Below are positions 1-8,687 of a DNA stretch of 64,000 nucleotides, piece after piece. Each line of letters opens with the position of its first letter. Position 1 is the stretch's first letter. A program made the position numbers and the translations under genes. The notes below the pieces were generated by a model. It was not told the DNA's origin, ran no database searches, and worked only from the letters and a program-made list of their open reading frames with translations. The stretch covers positions 166,560 through 230,559 of the forward strand of contig KL662191.1 of the NCBI GenBank assembly GCA_000733415.1, in the 5' to 3' direction. This DNA is from [Leptolyngbya] sp. JSC-1 (GTDB taxonomy: Bacteria; Cyanobacteriota; Cyanobacteriia; Elainellales; Elainellaceae).

Positions 1-255
1 TTCTTCATGTTGTTTGTGCCGGTGACGGGCTTGTGGATGGCGAGCATTGGGATTGTGGGGTTAGCGCTGAACCTGCGAGCGTATGACTTTGTGTCGCAGG
101 AGATTCGTGCAGCGGAGGACCCGGAGTTTGAGACCTTCTACACGAAGAACATCTTGCTGAACGAGGGCATCCGGGCGTGGATGGCTCCTCAAGATCAGCC
201 TCATGAACGTTTTGTATTCCCTGAGGAAGTTCTACCTCGTGGTAATGCGCTGTAA
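1..255 (+). CDS. psbD: Photosystem II D2 protein, C-terminal part (5' truncated by window edge)
   Basis: The first 84 codons of the window encode the C-terminus of the photosystem II reaction-centre protein D2. This covers the last transmembrane helix and the lumenal tail, with the family hallmarks LRAYDFVSQEIRAAEDP, FYTKNILLNEG and the ending PEEVLPRGNAL. The gene begins upstream of the window. In the usual psbD-psbC operon psbC overlaps the psbD end, but here no psbC reading frame overlaps or follows and a terminator lies about 80 bp on. This copy is therefore probably the monocistronic second psbD gene (inference). The stop codon lies inside a 15-bp direct repeat. Confidence 0.97.
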   Translation, partial: FFMLFVPVTGLWMASIGIVGLALNLRAYDFVSQEIRAAEDPEFETFYTKNILLNEGIRAWMAPQDQPHERFVFPEEVLPRGNAL

Positions 256-282
256 TTGTTACTCCGGTGTAATTGTTACTCC
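251..282. repeat. 15-bp direct repeat over the psbD stop codon
   Basis: TGTAATTGTTACTCC occurs at 251-265 and again at 268-282, a period of 17 bp. The first copy contains the psbD TAA stop. Confidence 0.9.
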
Positions 283-336
283 AGGTCGCTAGTCGCTAAC
301 TTGGCTGGGTATTGATCTGATGGCAATTCATCTTAG

Positions 337-363
337 AGCCTCTGCTGATGCAGGGGCTTTTTT
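337..363 (+). terminator. Rho-independent terminator after psbD
   Basis: AGCCTCTGC (337-345) and GCAGGGGCT (350-358) form a 9-bp stem with a TGAT loop, followed directly by a run of T residues to 363. It is placed to end the psbD transcript. Confidence 0.85.
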
Positions 364-524
364 ACTGAAACATCAATCGCATCAATTGCTGATACTCAGC
401 ATTCTGATTTCTCTTGATAATTCTGCTACCCGAATCAGGAGCAGTATGTTACTCTAAATGAAGCAGTCGCCGCAGCGCGATTTGTCTAACTTCAAACCCT
501 TGAGAATGTGTCCTTTCAGGCAAC

Positions 525-703
525 AAGGAGGTGATGCCCATGCAAGACAGTAGTAAATGCGTGGGTCATCAGGTTGAAGTAAGCTGGCTGTGTGCCGGAG
601 CTGTTCTCTAACTGTTGAGCTGTCCCTTTGTAAGCTTTGCTTGTTAGAGAAGCTAGATTCAGCTAGAGATCCTTCCGGCAGTCTAGTTTCAACCTGAAGA
701 CCC
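525..703 (+). ncRNA. Strongly structured leader or small RNA upstream of the porin gene
   Basis: Three nested helices can be drawn by hand. 563-578 pairs with 688-703 (GGGTCATCAGGTTGAA with its complement, one A-A mismatch). 593-600 pairs with 673-680. 604-612 (TTCTCTAAC) pairs perfectly with 643-651. The 5' side carries AAGGAGGTGAT at 525-535, complementary to the 3' tail of 16S rRNA. I do not recognise an Rfam family. It could be the 5' leader of the porin mRNA, about 230 bp before the porin start, or a separate small RNA. Confidence 0.5.
540..611 (+). CDS. Possible 23-residue leader peptide with perfect Shine-Dalgarno
   Basis: A short frame begins at ATG 540, 8 nt after a full AAGGAGG, and ends with TAA at 609-611. 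It starts MQDSSK and ends CAGAVL, with two cysteines. An in-frame ATG at 534 is too close to the ribosome site to be preferred. The 3' half of the frame forms the left side of the long helix described for 525-703, so translating it would open that structure. This would suit an attenuation-like role, which is inference. I know no family for this peptide and it may not be expressed. Confidence 0.4.
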   Translation: MQDSSKCVGHQVEVSWLCAGAVL

Positions 704-934
704 TACTAGACCGCTCTCGCTTCCTAAAGTGTGCAAGGTTAACCTGAATCACTCCTGGCGGGAGCGGATAGTTTTAGGAATGTTTGGGAAAACTAATCAC
801 GTATCAAGATTGAAGATTGAAGCAGTAGTTTGCATGAGATTTTTGTTAACCTTCCTTGATTATTCAAAACCCTCATGCTTAGAATGCTACTGTAGACTTC
901 TAAGTCCCTTGAAGTTAGGTGTGAGGACTCTAAA

Positions 935-2878
935 ATGCTATCCAAAGTTCTGTGGAACTCTGTGTTAGCTACGCCTGCTCTTGTAGGTGCAGCTTTAATT
1001 GTTTCTTCTTCTGCAATGGCAGCAGAGACCCAATCTGTTAGCCAGTCTGTTAATGAAGCTGATGCTCTGCTATCTGAAGTGCAGATTTCAGCTGATGCGC
1101 TCAAAGTTGAGGCCCCTGCAGTATCCGCAGCAACCGAAATTGCTTCGGCTGAGGTTCCTGCTTCTGCGTCTCTGATTACAGAGCTACCCTCTGCAACTCA
1201 GGTAGCTGAACAGCCTGTCGAGGCAACTAACCAGGTAGCAGTTAGCGAAGCGCAGCCTGCTGAGGCTCTTGCTCCCGCTCCGGCTGCTGTAACTCCGGCT
1301 CCGGTGCAAGTGGCTCAAGCTGCCCCTGAAGCCAATACCTCTGTCTCTTCGCTCGACCAGATCATGCAGTATGGCAGCGAAGGCAACAATTCTCAGTCTC
1401 AGGTTACTTCCATTACCCAGCTTTCCGACGTTCAACCCACCGACTGGGCCTATCAAGCCCTCCAGTCTCTGGTTGAGCGCTATGGCTGTATTGCAGGTTA
1501 CCCCGATGGGACCTATCGCGGTCAGCGGGCCATGACTCGTTTTGAGTTCGCTGCCGGTATGAATGCTTGTTTGGATCGAATCAGCGAACTGATTGCAGCC
1601 AGCACTGCCGACTTGGCTACCAAGGAAGATCTGGCTACCCTGCAGCGTCTGCAAGAGGAATTCGCGGCTGAACTGGCGGCTCTACGCGGTCGGGTAGATG
1701 CCCTGGAAGCTCGGACCTCTGAGCTAGAAGCCAACCAATTCTCTACTACCACCAAGCTGAATGGTGAGACGATTTTTGCAGTTGGTGTTCCGTTCTCGGA
1801 GAACGAGTTCCGCGATGATGATGACGATCGCGATGTTGTCGAGAATGACCAGGTAATCGCTGGTTATCGGGTTCGTCTAAACTTTGATACTAGCTTCACC
1901 GGCGAGGACTTGTTGAGAGCACGTCTGCAAGCACGTGACTTCGGCGACTTTGACTCGTTTGGTGACAATACTAGCTGGCAGTGGAGCAGCTCGGCTGGTG
2001 ATGACACTGTCAAGCTAGACGATTTGTTGTACACCTTCCCACTGGGTGATACCGCTCAAATCATCATCGGTGCAAACAGCATTGGGGATTCTGACTTTGT
2101 GGCCACCACGGTTAGCCCCTTTGACAGCGGCGGCCAAGGCTCGCTCACGAACGGTCTGGGTACACCTCCGCAGTACAACTTCATTCCTGGTGGTACGGGT
2201 ATTGGTGCCATCTTCGGCTTAGGCGATAACTTCAGCATTGATATTGGTTACGGTGCCGGTAATGCTGGTGATCCTAGCCCTGGTAATGGCTTGTTCAATG
2301 GTGACTATGGTCTGATTGCTCAATTGAGCTTCTTAAGCGACTTCTTGGATGCAGCCTTCACCTACTCCAACAGCTACTCTCGAGATGGCTTTGGGGATGA
2401 TGGTGGCTTCAACCTAGGTACCTATGATGGTGTCTCTGACGGTGATGACACTCGTCCCGAAGTTGCTAATATCTACGCCGGTCAGCTCAACTTCAAGTTC
2501 GGCGGCGTGGAAGTTGGTGGTGGCGTCATGTACATGCCGGTGCGTGTGCTAGGTCGTGGTGACTACGATGTTTGGAGCTACCACGGTACTTTGGCCTTCC
2601 CTGACCTGGGTGGCGATGGCAACATGCTAGGATTCGTATTTGGTGTACCTCCTCGGATTGCCGGTATCGGTAGTGGCGGTGGTCTGTTCGGTCAGCTGGG
2701 TGGCGTACCGGGTAATACCCGTCAGGATGCCTCCTTCTTGGCAGAAGCTTTCTACCGCTTCCGGGTGAATGACAACATCTCAATTACGCCGGGTGTAATC
2801 TTCCTCAACGACCCAGGCAATGACAACGGTCGTCAAGACACCTTTGTGGGCGCAATTCGTACCACCTTCACCTTCTAA
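935..2878 (+). CDS. Iron-uptake-type outer membrane porin (SLH + OprB-like barrel)
   Basis: A 647-residue outer membrane protein of the cyanobacterial SLH-porin (Som, 'iron uptake porin') family, letting small solutes and inorganic iron cross the outer membrane. It has a Sec signal peptide ending near AMA-AE (about residue 30), then an Ala/Pro/Val/Glu-rich linker. One SLH domain follows (about 158-218, with SDVQPTDWAYQAL and GYPDGTYRG) that anchors to peptidoglycan-linked polymer, then a short coiled coil (about 220-265). An OprB-like beta barrel rich in Gly, Asp and aromatics ends in the terminal Phe typical of barrel proteins. ATG 935 has GAGG about 9 nt upstream. It stands alone, with a structured leader before it and a terminator after it. 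Confidence 0.93.
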   Translation: MLSKVLWNSVLATPALVGAALIVSSSAMAAETQSVSQSVNEADALLSEVQISADALKVEAPAVSAATEIASAEVPASASLITELPSATQVAEQPVEATNQVAVSEAQPAEALAPAPAAVTPAPVQVAQAAPEANTSVSSLDQIMQYGSEGNNSQSQVTSITQLSDVQPTDWAYQALQSLVERYGCIAGYPDGTYRGQRAMTRFEFAAGMNACLDRISELIAASTADLATKEDLATLQRLQEEFAAELAALRGRVDALEARTSELEANQFSTTTKLNGETIFAVGVPFSENEFRDDDDDRDVVENDQVIAGYRVRLNFDTSFTGEDLLRARLQARDFGDFDSFGDNTSWQWSSSAGDDTVKLDDLLYTFPLGDTAQIIIGANSIGDSDFVATTVSPFDSGGQGSLTNGLGTPPQYNFIPGGTGIGAIFGLGDNFSIDIGYGAGNAGDPSPGNGLFNGDYGLIAQLSFLSDFLDAAFTYSNSYSRDGFGDDGGFNLGTYDGVSDGDDTRPEVANIYAGQLNFKFGGVEVGGGVMYMPVRVLGRGDYDVWSYHGTLAFPDLGGDGNMLGFVFGVPPRIAGIGSGGGLFGQLGGVPGNTRQDASFLAEAFYRFRVNDNISITPGVIFLNDPGNDNGRQDTFVGAIRTTFTF

Positions 2879-2910
2879 TTCAGTTTATTAAGCTCATTCA
2901 GTTGAGCTGT

Positions 2911-2943
2911 AAGGCCCCAACTCACAAAAGTTGGGGCCTTTTT
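2911..2943 (+). terminator. Rho-independent terminator after the porin gene
   Basis: AAGGCCCCAACT and AGTTGGGGCCTT form a 12-bp perfect stem with a six-base loop, followed by TTTGTTTT. Confidence 0.93.
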
Positions 2944-3030
2944 GTTTTGATCTAAACTTTCTTGCTTAAACCAGCAAACTCCGGTGGAGAACCGGGATAT
3001 ACTAGAGAAGCAGTCCATCTTTTCTGACCC

Positions 3031-3468
3031 GTGGAACTTTCCTGTAAAAGCGAATATGCCCTACTCGCTCTGTTAGAGCTAGCTGACCACTACAGCGAGC
3101 ATGAACCTCTTCAAATTCGTCAAATTGCTGCTGAACAAAGCATTCCCGATCGCTATCTTGAACAACTGTTAGCAACCCTACGGCGTTCGGGTTTGGTGCG
3201 CAGTCAACGAGGAGCGAGAGGAGGCTACATATTAGCCCGCGAACCCTGGAAAATTACCCTTCTCGAAGTGGTGAGTAGTATTGAAGGAACTGATATACAG
3301 CCATCTGAGCTAGATCGAGAAGCCAAATCGCTTGAAGGCTTAGTGATTCGTGAAGTTTGGCATGAGGCTGGACGGGCTGCAGATGCTGTACTGCAAAAAT
3401 ATACGCTGCAAGATCTAGCTGAAAAGCGAAACAGTCGCCAACAGCTTGATCTGATGTACTATATCTAG
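3031..3468 (+). CDS. Rrf2-family regulator, CymR-like
   Basis: A 145-residue Rrf2 winged-helix transcription factor. The helix-turn-helix lies in the first 65 residues (YLEQLLATLRRSGLV and RGARGGY, the recognition helix and wing). The only cysteine is Cys4, so it lacks the three-cysteine cluster of the Fe-S members such as IscR. Its tail ends MYYI, very like the Bacillus cysteine-metabolism repressor CymR, and it sits 18 bp before cysK on the same strand. CymR works as a complex with CysK, so a cysteine-responsive repressor acting with the neighbouring enzyme is the likely role (inference). Start is GTG 3031, because no in-frame ATG precedes the HTH. Confidence 0.88.
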   Translation: MELSCKSEYALLALLELADHYSEHEPLQIRQIAAEQSIPDRYLEQLLATLRRSGLVRSQRGARGGYILAREPWKITLLEVVSSIEGTDIQPSELDREAKSLEGLVIREVWHEAGRAADAVLQKYTLQDLAEKRNSRQQLDLMYYI

Positions 3469-3486
3469 ATTTAGCGTTTTAAGACT

Positions 3487-4449
3487 ATGCGCATTGCCCA
3501 AAACATTACTCAACTAATTGGTCATACCCCGCTTGTTCAACTGAATCGGATTCCGCAAGTTGAAGGTTGCGTGGCTCGAATCGTCGCCAAGTTAGAGAGC
3601 ATGAACCCGTCTGCTTCGGTTAAGGATCGGATTGGGATCAGCATGATCGAGGCGGCAGAACAAGCTGGATTAATCACGCCTGGGAAAACGGTATTGGTCG
3701 AACCAACCTCTGGAAATACCGGCATTGCATTGGCGATGGCAACCGCTGCCAAGGGCTATCGCCTGATTTTGACCATGCCAGAAACCATGAGTTCAGAACG
3801 GCGAGCCATGCTGCGGGCCTATGGTGCACAACTCGAGCTGACCCCTGGCATCGAAGGCATGGCAGGTTGTATCCAGCGAGCACAGCAGATCGTGAATACG
3901 CTACCGGATGCCTATATGCTGCAACAGTTCAACAATCCGGCCAACCCAGAGATTCACCGCCGCACCACGGCAATCGAAATCTGGGAAGACACCGATGGTC
4001 AGGCCGATATTTTGATTGCTGGCGTAGGTACAGGTGGTACCATCACGGGCGTCGCAGAAGTGATTAAGGCGAAGAAGCCTGAATTCAAAGCCATTGCCGT
4101 AGAACCGGCAAACAGTCCTGTGCTTTCAGGTGGCAGACCTGGCCCTCATAAAATTCAAGGGATTGGGGCTGGTTTTGTGCCCCAGGTGCTGCAGGTGGAC
4201 TTGATTGACGAAGTGATCACGATTCCAGATGACGAAGCCATTACCTACGGTCGGCGGCTAGCCCGTGAGGAAGGATTGCTCTCCGGTATTTCCAGTGGAG
4301 CAGCCATGGCAGCCGCCATCCGGGTTGGGCGTCGTCCTGAGAATGCAGGTAAGCTGATTGTGATGATTCAGCCGAGCTTTGGCGAACGGTACCTGAGTAC
4401 ACCGCTGTTTCAAGACCCCGAGCTAGTAGCTCCAATGACAGTGGGTTAG
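3487..4449 (+). CDS. cysK: Cysteine synthase A (O-acetylserine sulfhydrylase)
   Basis: A PLP enzyme joining O-acetylserine and sulfide to form L-cysteine. Its 320 residues are the usual length. The PLP lysine is K46 in SASVKDR, the substrate loop is TSGNTG, the phosphate-binding glycine loop is GVGTGGT, and SGISSGAA is conserved near the C-terminus. It is probably co-transcribed with the Rrf2 gene just upstream (18 bp). Confidence 0.96.
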   Translation: MRIAQNITQLIGHTPLVQLNRIPQVEGCVARIVAKLESMNPSASVKDRIGISMIEAAEQAGLITPGKTVLVEPTSGNTGIALAMATAAKGYRLILTMPETMSSERRAMLRAYGAQLELTPGIEGMAGCIQRAQQIVNTLPDAYMLQQFNNPANPEIHRRTTAIEIWEDTDGQADILIAGVGTGGTITGVAEVIKAKKPEFKAIAVEPANSPVLSGGRPGPHKIQGIGAGFVPQVLQVDLIDEVITIPDDEAITYGRRLAREEGLLSGISSGAAMAAAIRVGRRPENAGKLIVMIQPSFGERYLSTPLFQDPELVAPMTVG

Positions 4450-4514
4450 AGCAGGTCAAACTTGTCAAAAGGACAGCCTCCAGACTCCAGGCCGGATGCC
4501 GATAAAATAGGCGT

Positions 4515-5225
4515 ATGGCAGAGAATCACTACGATACGCTAGAAATTCACCCAACGGCGAGTCAAGCTGAAATTAAGCAAGCTTACCGCCGTTTAGCGAA
4601 ACAATTTCATCCTGATACCAATCGAGCCGTTGACGGTCACGAACGGATCACTCGCATCAATGCTGCCTACGAAGTGTTGAGTGATCCCAGCCAGCGGCAG
4701 TCTTACGATCAGTGGCTCAGCTACGGTAATTGGGCAAGATTTCAGGCCACTGAGAATGTAGCCAACCGTCAGCAGCGGGCTAGAGCCGCCCAAAAGAACT
4801 ATCAACACCGACAAACCGGGCGAGACAGCGACGAGCAATTGCAGCGATGGTTGCATCAAGTGTATCAGCCGGTGAATCGGATGCTCGGTCAAATTTTGAG
4901 TCCGCTACAGGATCAAATCGATGAGTTGGCAGCAGATCCATTTGATGACGAACTATTAGAAGAATTCTTGATCTATCTGGAAGACTGCCGCGACTATTTG
5001 CAGCGAGCACAGCAATCCTTCCGCTCGATGCCCAACCCATCGAACGTAGCAGGCGTAGCCGCCCATCTTTACTATTGCTTAAATCAGGTAGGCGATGGGA
5101 TCGACGAACTAGAGCGCTTCACCACGAGCTACGACGAACATTATCTCCACACTGGACAAGAACTGTTTCGGATTGCTTACGGTCTACGACGAGAAGCCCA
5201 AGCTGCGATGAAAGACATTCAGTAG
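4515..5225 (+). CDS. DnaJ-domain protein
   Basis: A 236-residue protein with an N-terminal J domain (about residues 4-66) containing the essential HPD motif at 32-34, so it should stimulate an Hsp70 (DnaK) ATPase. It has no Gly/Phe region, zinc finger or DnaJ C-terminal substrate domain. The rest (about 95-236) is charged and helical with no domain I recognise. This makes it a short J-protein with a specialised, unknown client. Confidence 0.88.
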   Translation: MAENHYDTLEIHPTASQAEIKQAYRRLAKQFHPDTNRAVDGHERITRINAAYEVLSDPSQRQSYDQWLSYGNWARFQATENVANRQQRARAAQKNYQHRQTGRDSDEQLQRWLHQVYQPVNRMLGQILSPLQDQIDELAADPFDDELLEEFLIYLEDCRDYLQRAQQSFRSMPNPSNVAGVAAHLYYCLNQVGDGIDELERFTTSYDEHYLHTGQELFRIAYGLRREAQAAMKDIQ

Positions 5226-5383
5226 AAATCACTGAAAGCCGGCCACAAAATATTATTTCTCGTCCCAATTTCTCGTTTCATCGCCATCTCGCTAAGGTCG
5301 TTCCCAGGGTTTTTGCGTCACAATGGTTAAGGACTAAATCCGCCGGGTTATTCTGTCTTACCCATCATCTACTCTTCTGCTTT

Positions 5384-6745
5384 ATGCCTTTACCAGTTGT
5401 CGCCATTGTAGGACGCCCTAACGTAGGGAAATCGACCCTAGTAAATCGTCTTTCTGGCATTATGGATGCTATTGTTCATGACGAGCCAGGAGTGACACGA
5501 GATCGCACCTACCGTCCGGCCTTCTGGCGCGATCGAGATTTTTTGGTTGTTGATACAGGCGGTCTAGTCTTTGATGACAACACAGAATTTCTGCCACTGA
5601 TTCGAGAGCAGGTGATGTTGGCATTGGCAGAGGCTAGCGTAGCGGTGATGGTCGTGGATGGTCAAACAGGCTTAACTACCGCTGATGAAACGATTGCGAC
5701 TTGGTTGAGACAGCAGCCCGTACCCGTCCTGTTAGCCGTCAACAAATGTGAATCGCCAGACCAGGGATTGACTCAGGCTGCCGAGTTTTGGCAATTGGGC
5801 TTAGGCGAACCCTATCCGGTTTCAGGCATTCACGGTAGCGGCACCGGCGATTTGCTCGACGAAGTGATCAATTACCTACCGCCAACCGATGCGCTGGAAG
5901 ACACCGAAGAAATCCGCGTCGCTATTGTGGGCCGTCCAAACGTCGGCAAATCTAGCTTGCTGAATGCCTTCGTTGGCGAGCAACGGGCCATCGTTAGCCC
6001 AATTTCAGGCACCACCCGCGACACTATCGATATGATCGTTGAACGGCAGGATCGGCGTTATCGATTGATTGACACGGCTGGGATTCGCAAGAAAAAGCAG
6101 GTGGAATACGGTCCAGAATTCTTTGGCATTAACCGTTCCTTTAAGGCGATCCGGCGAGCCGATGTGGTGCTGCTCGTACTGGATGCGTTAGATGGCGTCA
6201 CCGAGCAAGACCAGAAGCTAGCCGGACGAGTGGCAGATGATGGCCGTGCCTGTGTGCTGGTAGTAAACAAGTGGGATGCAATCGAGAAAGACTCCCATAC
6301 CATCTACGACTATGAGCGGCTGTTGAAAGAACGGCTACATTTCACAGATTGGGCTGAAACCATTTTTGTTAGCGCCCACACCGGCCAGCGAGTCGAGAAA
6401 ATTTTAGATTTGGTGGACAGCGCCGCTGAGCAACACCGCCGGCGTGTCAGCACTTCAGTCATCAACGAAGCCTTAGAAGAAGCCTTGAAATGGCACACTC
6501 CGCCCACTACTCGACAAGGCCGACAAGGAAAAATTTACTACGGCACCCAAGTCGCCAGCCAACCGCCCACAATCACGCTATTTGTCAACGATCCCAAGCT
6601 GTTCAACGAAAACTACCGGCGCTATATGGAGCGTCAGTTTCGGCAGCAGCTCGGCTTTCAGGGAACACCGATTCGCCTATTCTGGAGAGGCAAAAAAGTT
6701 CGAGAATTAGAGCAGAGCGCTAACCGTGCCACCAAAGTGAAATAG
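5384..6745 (+). CDS. der: Ribosome assembly GTPase Der (EngA)
   Basis: A double-GTPase needed for 50S ribosomal subunit maturation. It has two consecutive Era-like G domains, each with the GRPNVGKS P-loop (residues 10-17 and about 183-190), DTGG/DTAG G3 motifs and NKCE/NKWD G4 motifs. A KH-like domain follows (about 360-453). The frame is open upstream to 5075, but homology starts exactly at ATG 5384 (MPLPVVAIVGRP), giving 453 residues, the family size. In cyanobacteria EngA is reported as a partner of PipX, which lies three genes downstream. Confidence 0.97.
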   Translation: MPLPVVAIVGRPNVGKSTLVNRLSGIMDAIVHDEPGVTRDRTYRPAFWRDRDFLVVDTGGLVFDDNTEFLPLIREQVMLALAEASVAVMVVDGQTGLTTADETIATWLRQQPVPVLLAVNKCESPDQGLTQAAEFWQLGLGEPYPVSGIHGSGTGDLLDEVINYLPPTDALEDTEEIRVAIVGRPNVGKSSLLNAFVGEQRAIVSPISGTTRDTIDMIVERQDRRYRLIDTAGIRKKKQVEYGPEFFGINRSFKAIRRADVVLLVLDALDGVTEQDQKLAGRVADDGRACVLVVNKWDAIEKDSHTIYDYERLLKERLHFTDWAETIFVSAHTGQRVEKILDLVDSAAEQHRRRVSTSVINEALEEALKWHTPPTTRQGRQGKIYYGTQVASQPPTITLFVNDPKLFNENYRRYMERQFRQQLGFQGTPIRLFWRGKKVRELEQSANRATKVK

Positions 6746-6805
6746 CTGGCGAAATAGCCATTCAGCCGCAGGTGGGAAAAACTTGAGTTGCGAACGTTGA
6801 TGAGC

Positions 6806-6825
6806 ATTGAACTCAATTGAACTCA
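6806..6825. repeat. 10-bp tandem duplication
   Basis: ATTGAACTCA is repeated twice, head to tail, in the gap between der and the EcfT gene. Confidence 0.85.
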
Positions 6826-6872
6826 ATCGTTTCAGCCAGCGCTCAAAACTAGAGACCGAACTAAGATAAATC

Positions 6873-7865
6873 ATGGATTTACTGCGATCGCTCCCGATTG
6901 GACTTTACTTGGAACAGCCGGTAACTTGGCTGCATCGCATTGATGCCCGTGTCAAACTGGGTTGGCTCATCAGCTTTATGTTGACTCCGATTGCGGCTAA
7001 TCCTGCTTGGCGGTTGTCTCTGGTTGGTTGGCTCTTACTGCTTACCGTACTGACGATGCTGCCCTTTCGGGTTTGGCGACAGCAGATGGGATTGGTGTTG
7101 ATATTTAGCCTGCTGCTGTTCCTGATTACGATGCTGGCTCCCGATGGCATCAAGGTACCCAATCAACCCCGATTGCCCGAAAACGAATTTGCACTATCGC
7201 AACCTATTTCCCCAACTGCAAGTCCCACGACAAGCCCCACGACAAATCCTACTGTTAGTCCTGCAATTGGCTCTGCTACGAACCCCGCTACAAGCGCTGC
7301 AACAGCTTCATTGCCCCAACCTACAGACTATCGATACGTTCTAGTGGATCGTGGCGTTGTTCGGATTACCCGTCGGTCATTAGAACTCGCGATTCGAGTT
7401 GGCACCTTGATGTTTACACTCATCTACAGCACGAATCTTTACTTGCTGACAACGGCTCCTGAGGAAATCACTGCTGGAATCGAGAATTTGCTGCATCCCC
7501 TACGGCGATTCAATTTACCAATTACAGAAACGGTTTTGACGCTGACCTTGTCACTACGGTTTATTCCCCTCGTGCTAGAGGAGGTGCAGAATCTCGTGCG
7601 CTCAGTCCGCACTCGTGCCATTAATTGGAAGAAATTAGGCTTCCAAGGCAGCACCCAGGTTTGGGCAACGGTTGCCGAACGACTAGTAGATAATCTATTG
7701 GTGAGAGCGGAGCAGATTGCAAGCGCCATGCAGGTGCGGGGTTTTACTACGCCGGATCAGCATCAGGTTCGCTGGCATCGGTTTCGCTTACGTGTGTGGG
7801 ATTGGTTAGCGGTTTTAGGAATTGTTTTGTTCTGGATAGCTCGGTTTCTCTGGGGAGGCAACTAG
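6873..7865 (+). CDS. ECF-type transporter transmembrane protein (EcfT/CbiQ family)
   Basis: A 330-residue polytopic inner membrane protein of the CbiQ/EcfT family, the coupling subunit between the ATPases and substrate-binding subunits of energy-coupling-factor transporters. Hydrophobic helices lie at about 28-45, 50-65, 72-90, 175-195 and 300-325. The C-terminal coupling helices end in the family motif MQVRGF. Between helices there is a low-complexity insert at about 105-150 rich in Ser, Pro, Thr and Asn, built from repeated SPTTSPTT-like units that look slippage-derived. No EcfA or substrate gene is adjacent, so the transported vitamin or metal is unknown. Confidence 0.85.
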   Translation: MDLLRSLPIGLYLEQPVTWLHRIDARVKLGWLISFMLTPIAANPAWRLSLVGWLLLLTVLTMLPFRVWRQQMGLVLIFSLLLFLITMLAPDGIKVPNQPRLPENEFALSQPISPTASPTTSPTTNPTVSPAIGSATNPATSAATASLPQPTDYRYVLVDRGVVRITRRSLELAIRVGTLMFTLIYSTNLYLLTTAPEEITAGIENLLHPLRRFNLPITETVLTLTLSLRFIPLVLEEVQNLVRSVRTRAINWKKLGFQGSTQVWATVAERLVDNLLVRAEQIASAMQVRGFTTPDQHQVRWHRFRLRVWDWLAVLGIVLFWIARFLWGGN

Positions 7866-8417
7866 ATTAACCTCCTGAGCGATTAACTGGCATCAACTCG
7901 ATCGCTCTAACTCGAGCCAATCTAATCAAGTTGAAACCAACTATTTAACCAACAATTGGGCTTTTTGTAGCAATGCGGCACATTTTCCCATACAGTAGGG
8001 AATGAAAACTATAGAAACTTTCTTATTTTGAGTTTATGGGCAGTGTTGAACAACTTCTACTGTGATAGGTGGTTGAAGCAAAAACGGCTAGCTTCAACTA
8101 ATCCAAATCGAGATTCTAAGCAATGCAGCGTCATTCAAGCTCTGATTGCACTGGTAGAGCAGTCAAATTTTTGCTGATCCCTAAATTGCGAGATCATGCT
8201 TTGAGCAGTCCATGAAGCAAGTAGATTGTAATTTTAGTCATTCCAGTAATTCCAACCGTTATTTTTTAACTCAATTGCGTATGTTCCGTACTCCACCGGA
8301 GTCTGTTTATTTTTTCTTTCGGTTAGGGTTGACCCAGGTTCGGCATTGCTATGCATCTCACCAATTCAGTGTTCAATCGCTTCCATCCTTGTTCTTCCTG
8401 ATGCAGCCTAAAATCGA
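7866..8417. other. Intergenic region, 552 bp, upstream of pipX
   Basis: No gene I can support. A 69-codon frame at 8212-8421 overlaps the pipX ATG by 4 bp but has no family resemblance. I looked for an NtcA box (GTA-N8-TAC) and did not find a convincing one. The stretch is AT-rich and probably carries the pipX-pipY promoter. Confidence 0.5.
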
Positions 8418-8687
8418 ATGACTATCGAAACTTACCTAAATCATCCGACCCTGGGCTTGCTGTTCAGAATCTGTCTGCTGGAAGAGAATCGTGAACTCTT
8501 TGCCACCCTATATGCCCAACGCCTGTTTTTCCTTGTTATTACTGAAACAGCAGGAATTCGATTTGAACCCATTGGTCGTACAGATGCTCGTCTATTGGTA
8601 GAAGGGCGACTAAGAGAGCTGCGTCGCACGGGACAGGTGCAAGCGTATAACCAACTTCAAGCGATTCACAAACAGACCTTTGCATGA
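8418..8687 (+). CDS. pipX: PII-interacting protein X
   Basis: An 89-residue nitrogen regulator found only in cyanobacteria. It co-activates NtcA when 2-oxoglutarate is high and is held by PII (GlnB) when nitrogen is ample. It has an N-terminal Tudor-like beta domain (about 1-55, with YLNHPTLGLLFRI and LYAQRLFFLV) followed by two helices (RLLVEGRLRELRR, then the C-terminal helix). Length and sequence fit the family end to end. pipY follows, separated only by a duplicated 14-bp spacer. Confidence 0.96.
   Translation: MTIETYLNHPTLGLLFRICLLEENRELFATLYAQRLFFLVITETAGIRFEPIGRTDARLLVEGRLRELRRTGQVQAYNQLQAIHKQTFA

Noticed and set aside
8212..8421. 69-codon frame overlapping the pipX start (ATGA)
   Set aside because: No family resemblance, no ribosome site, Phe/Ser-rich composition like translated AT-rich intergenic DNA.
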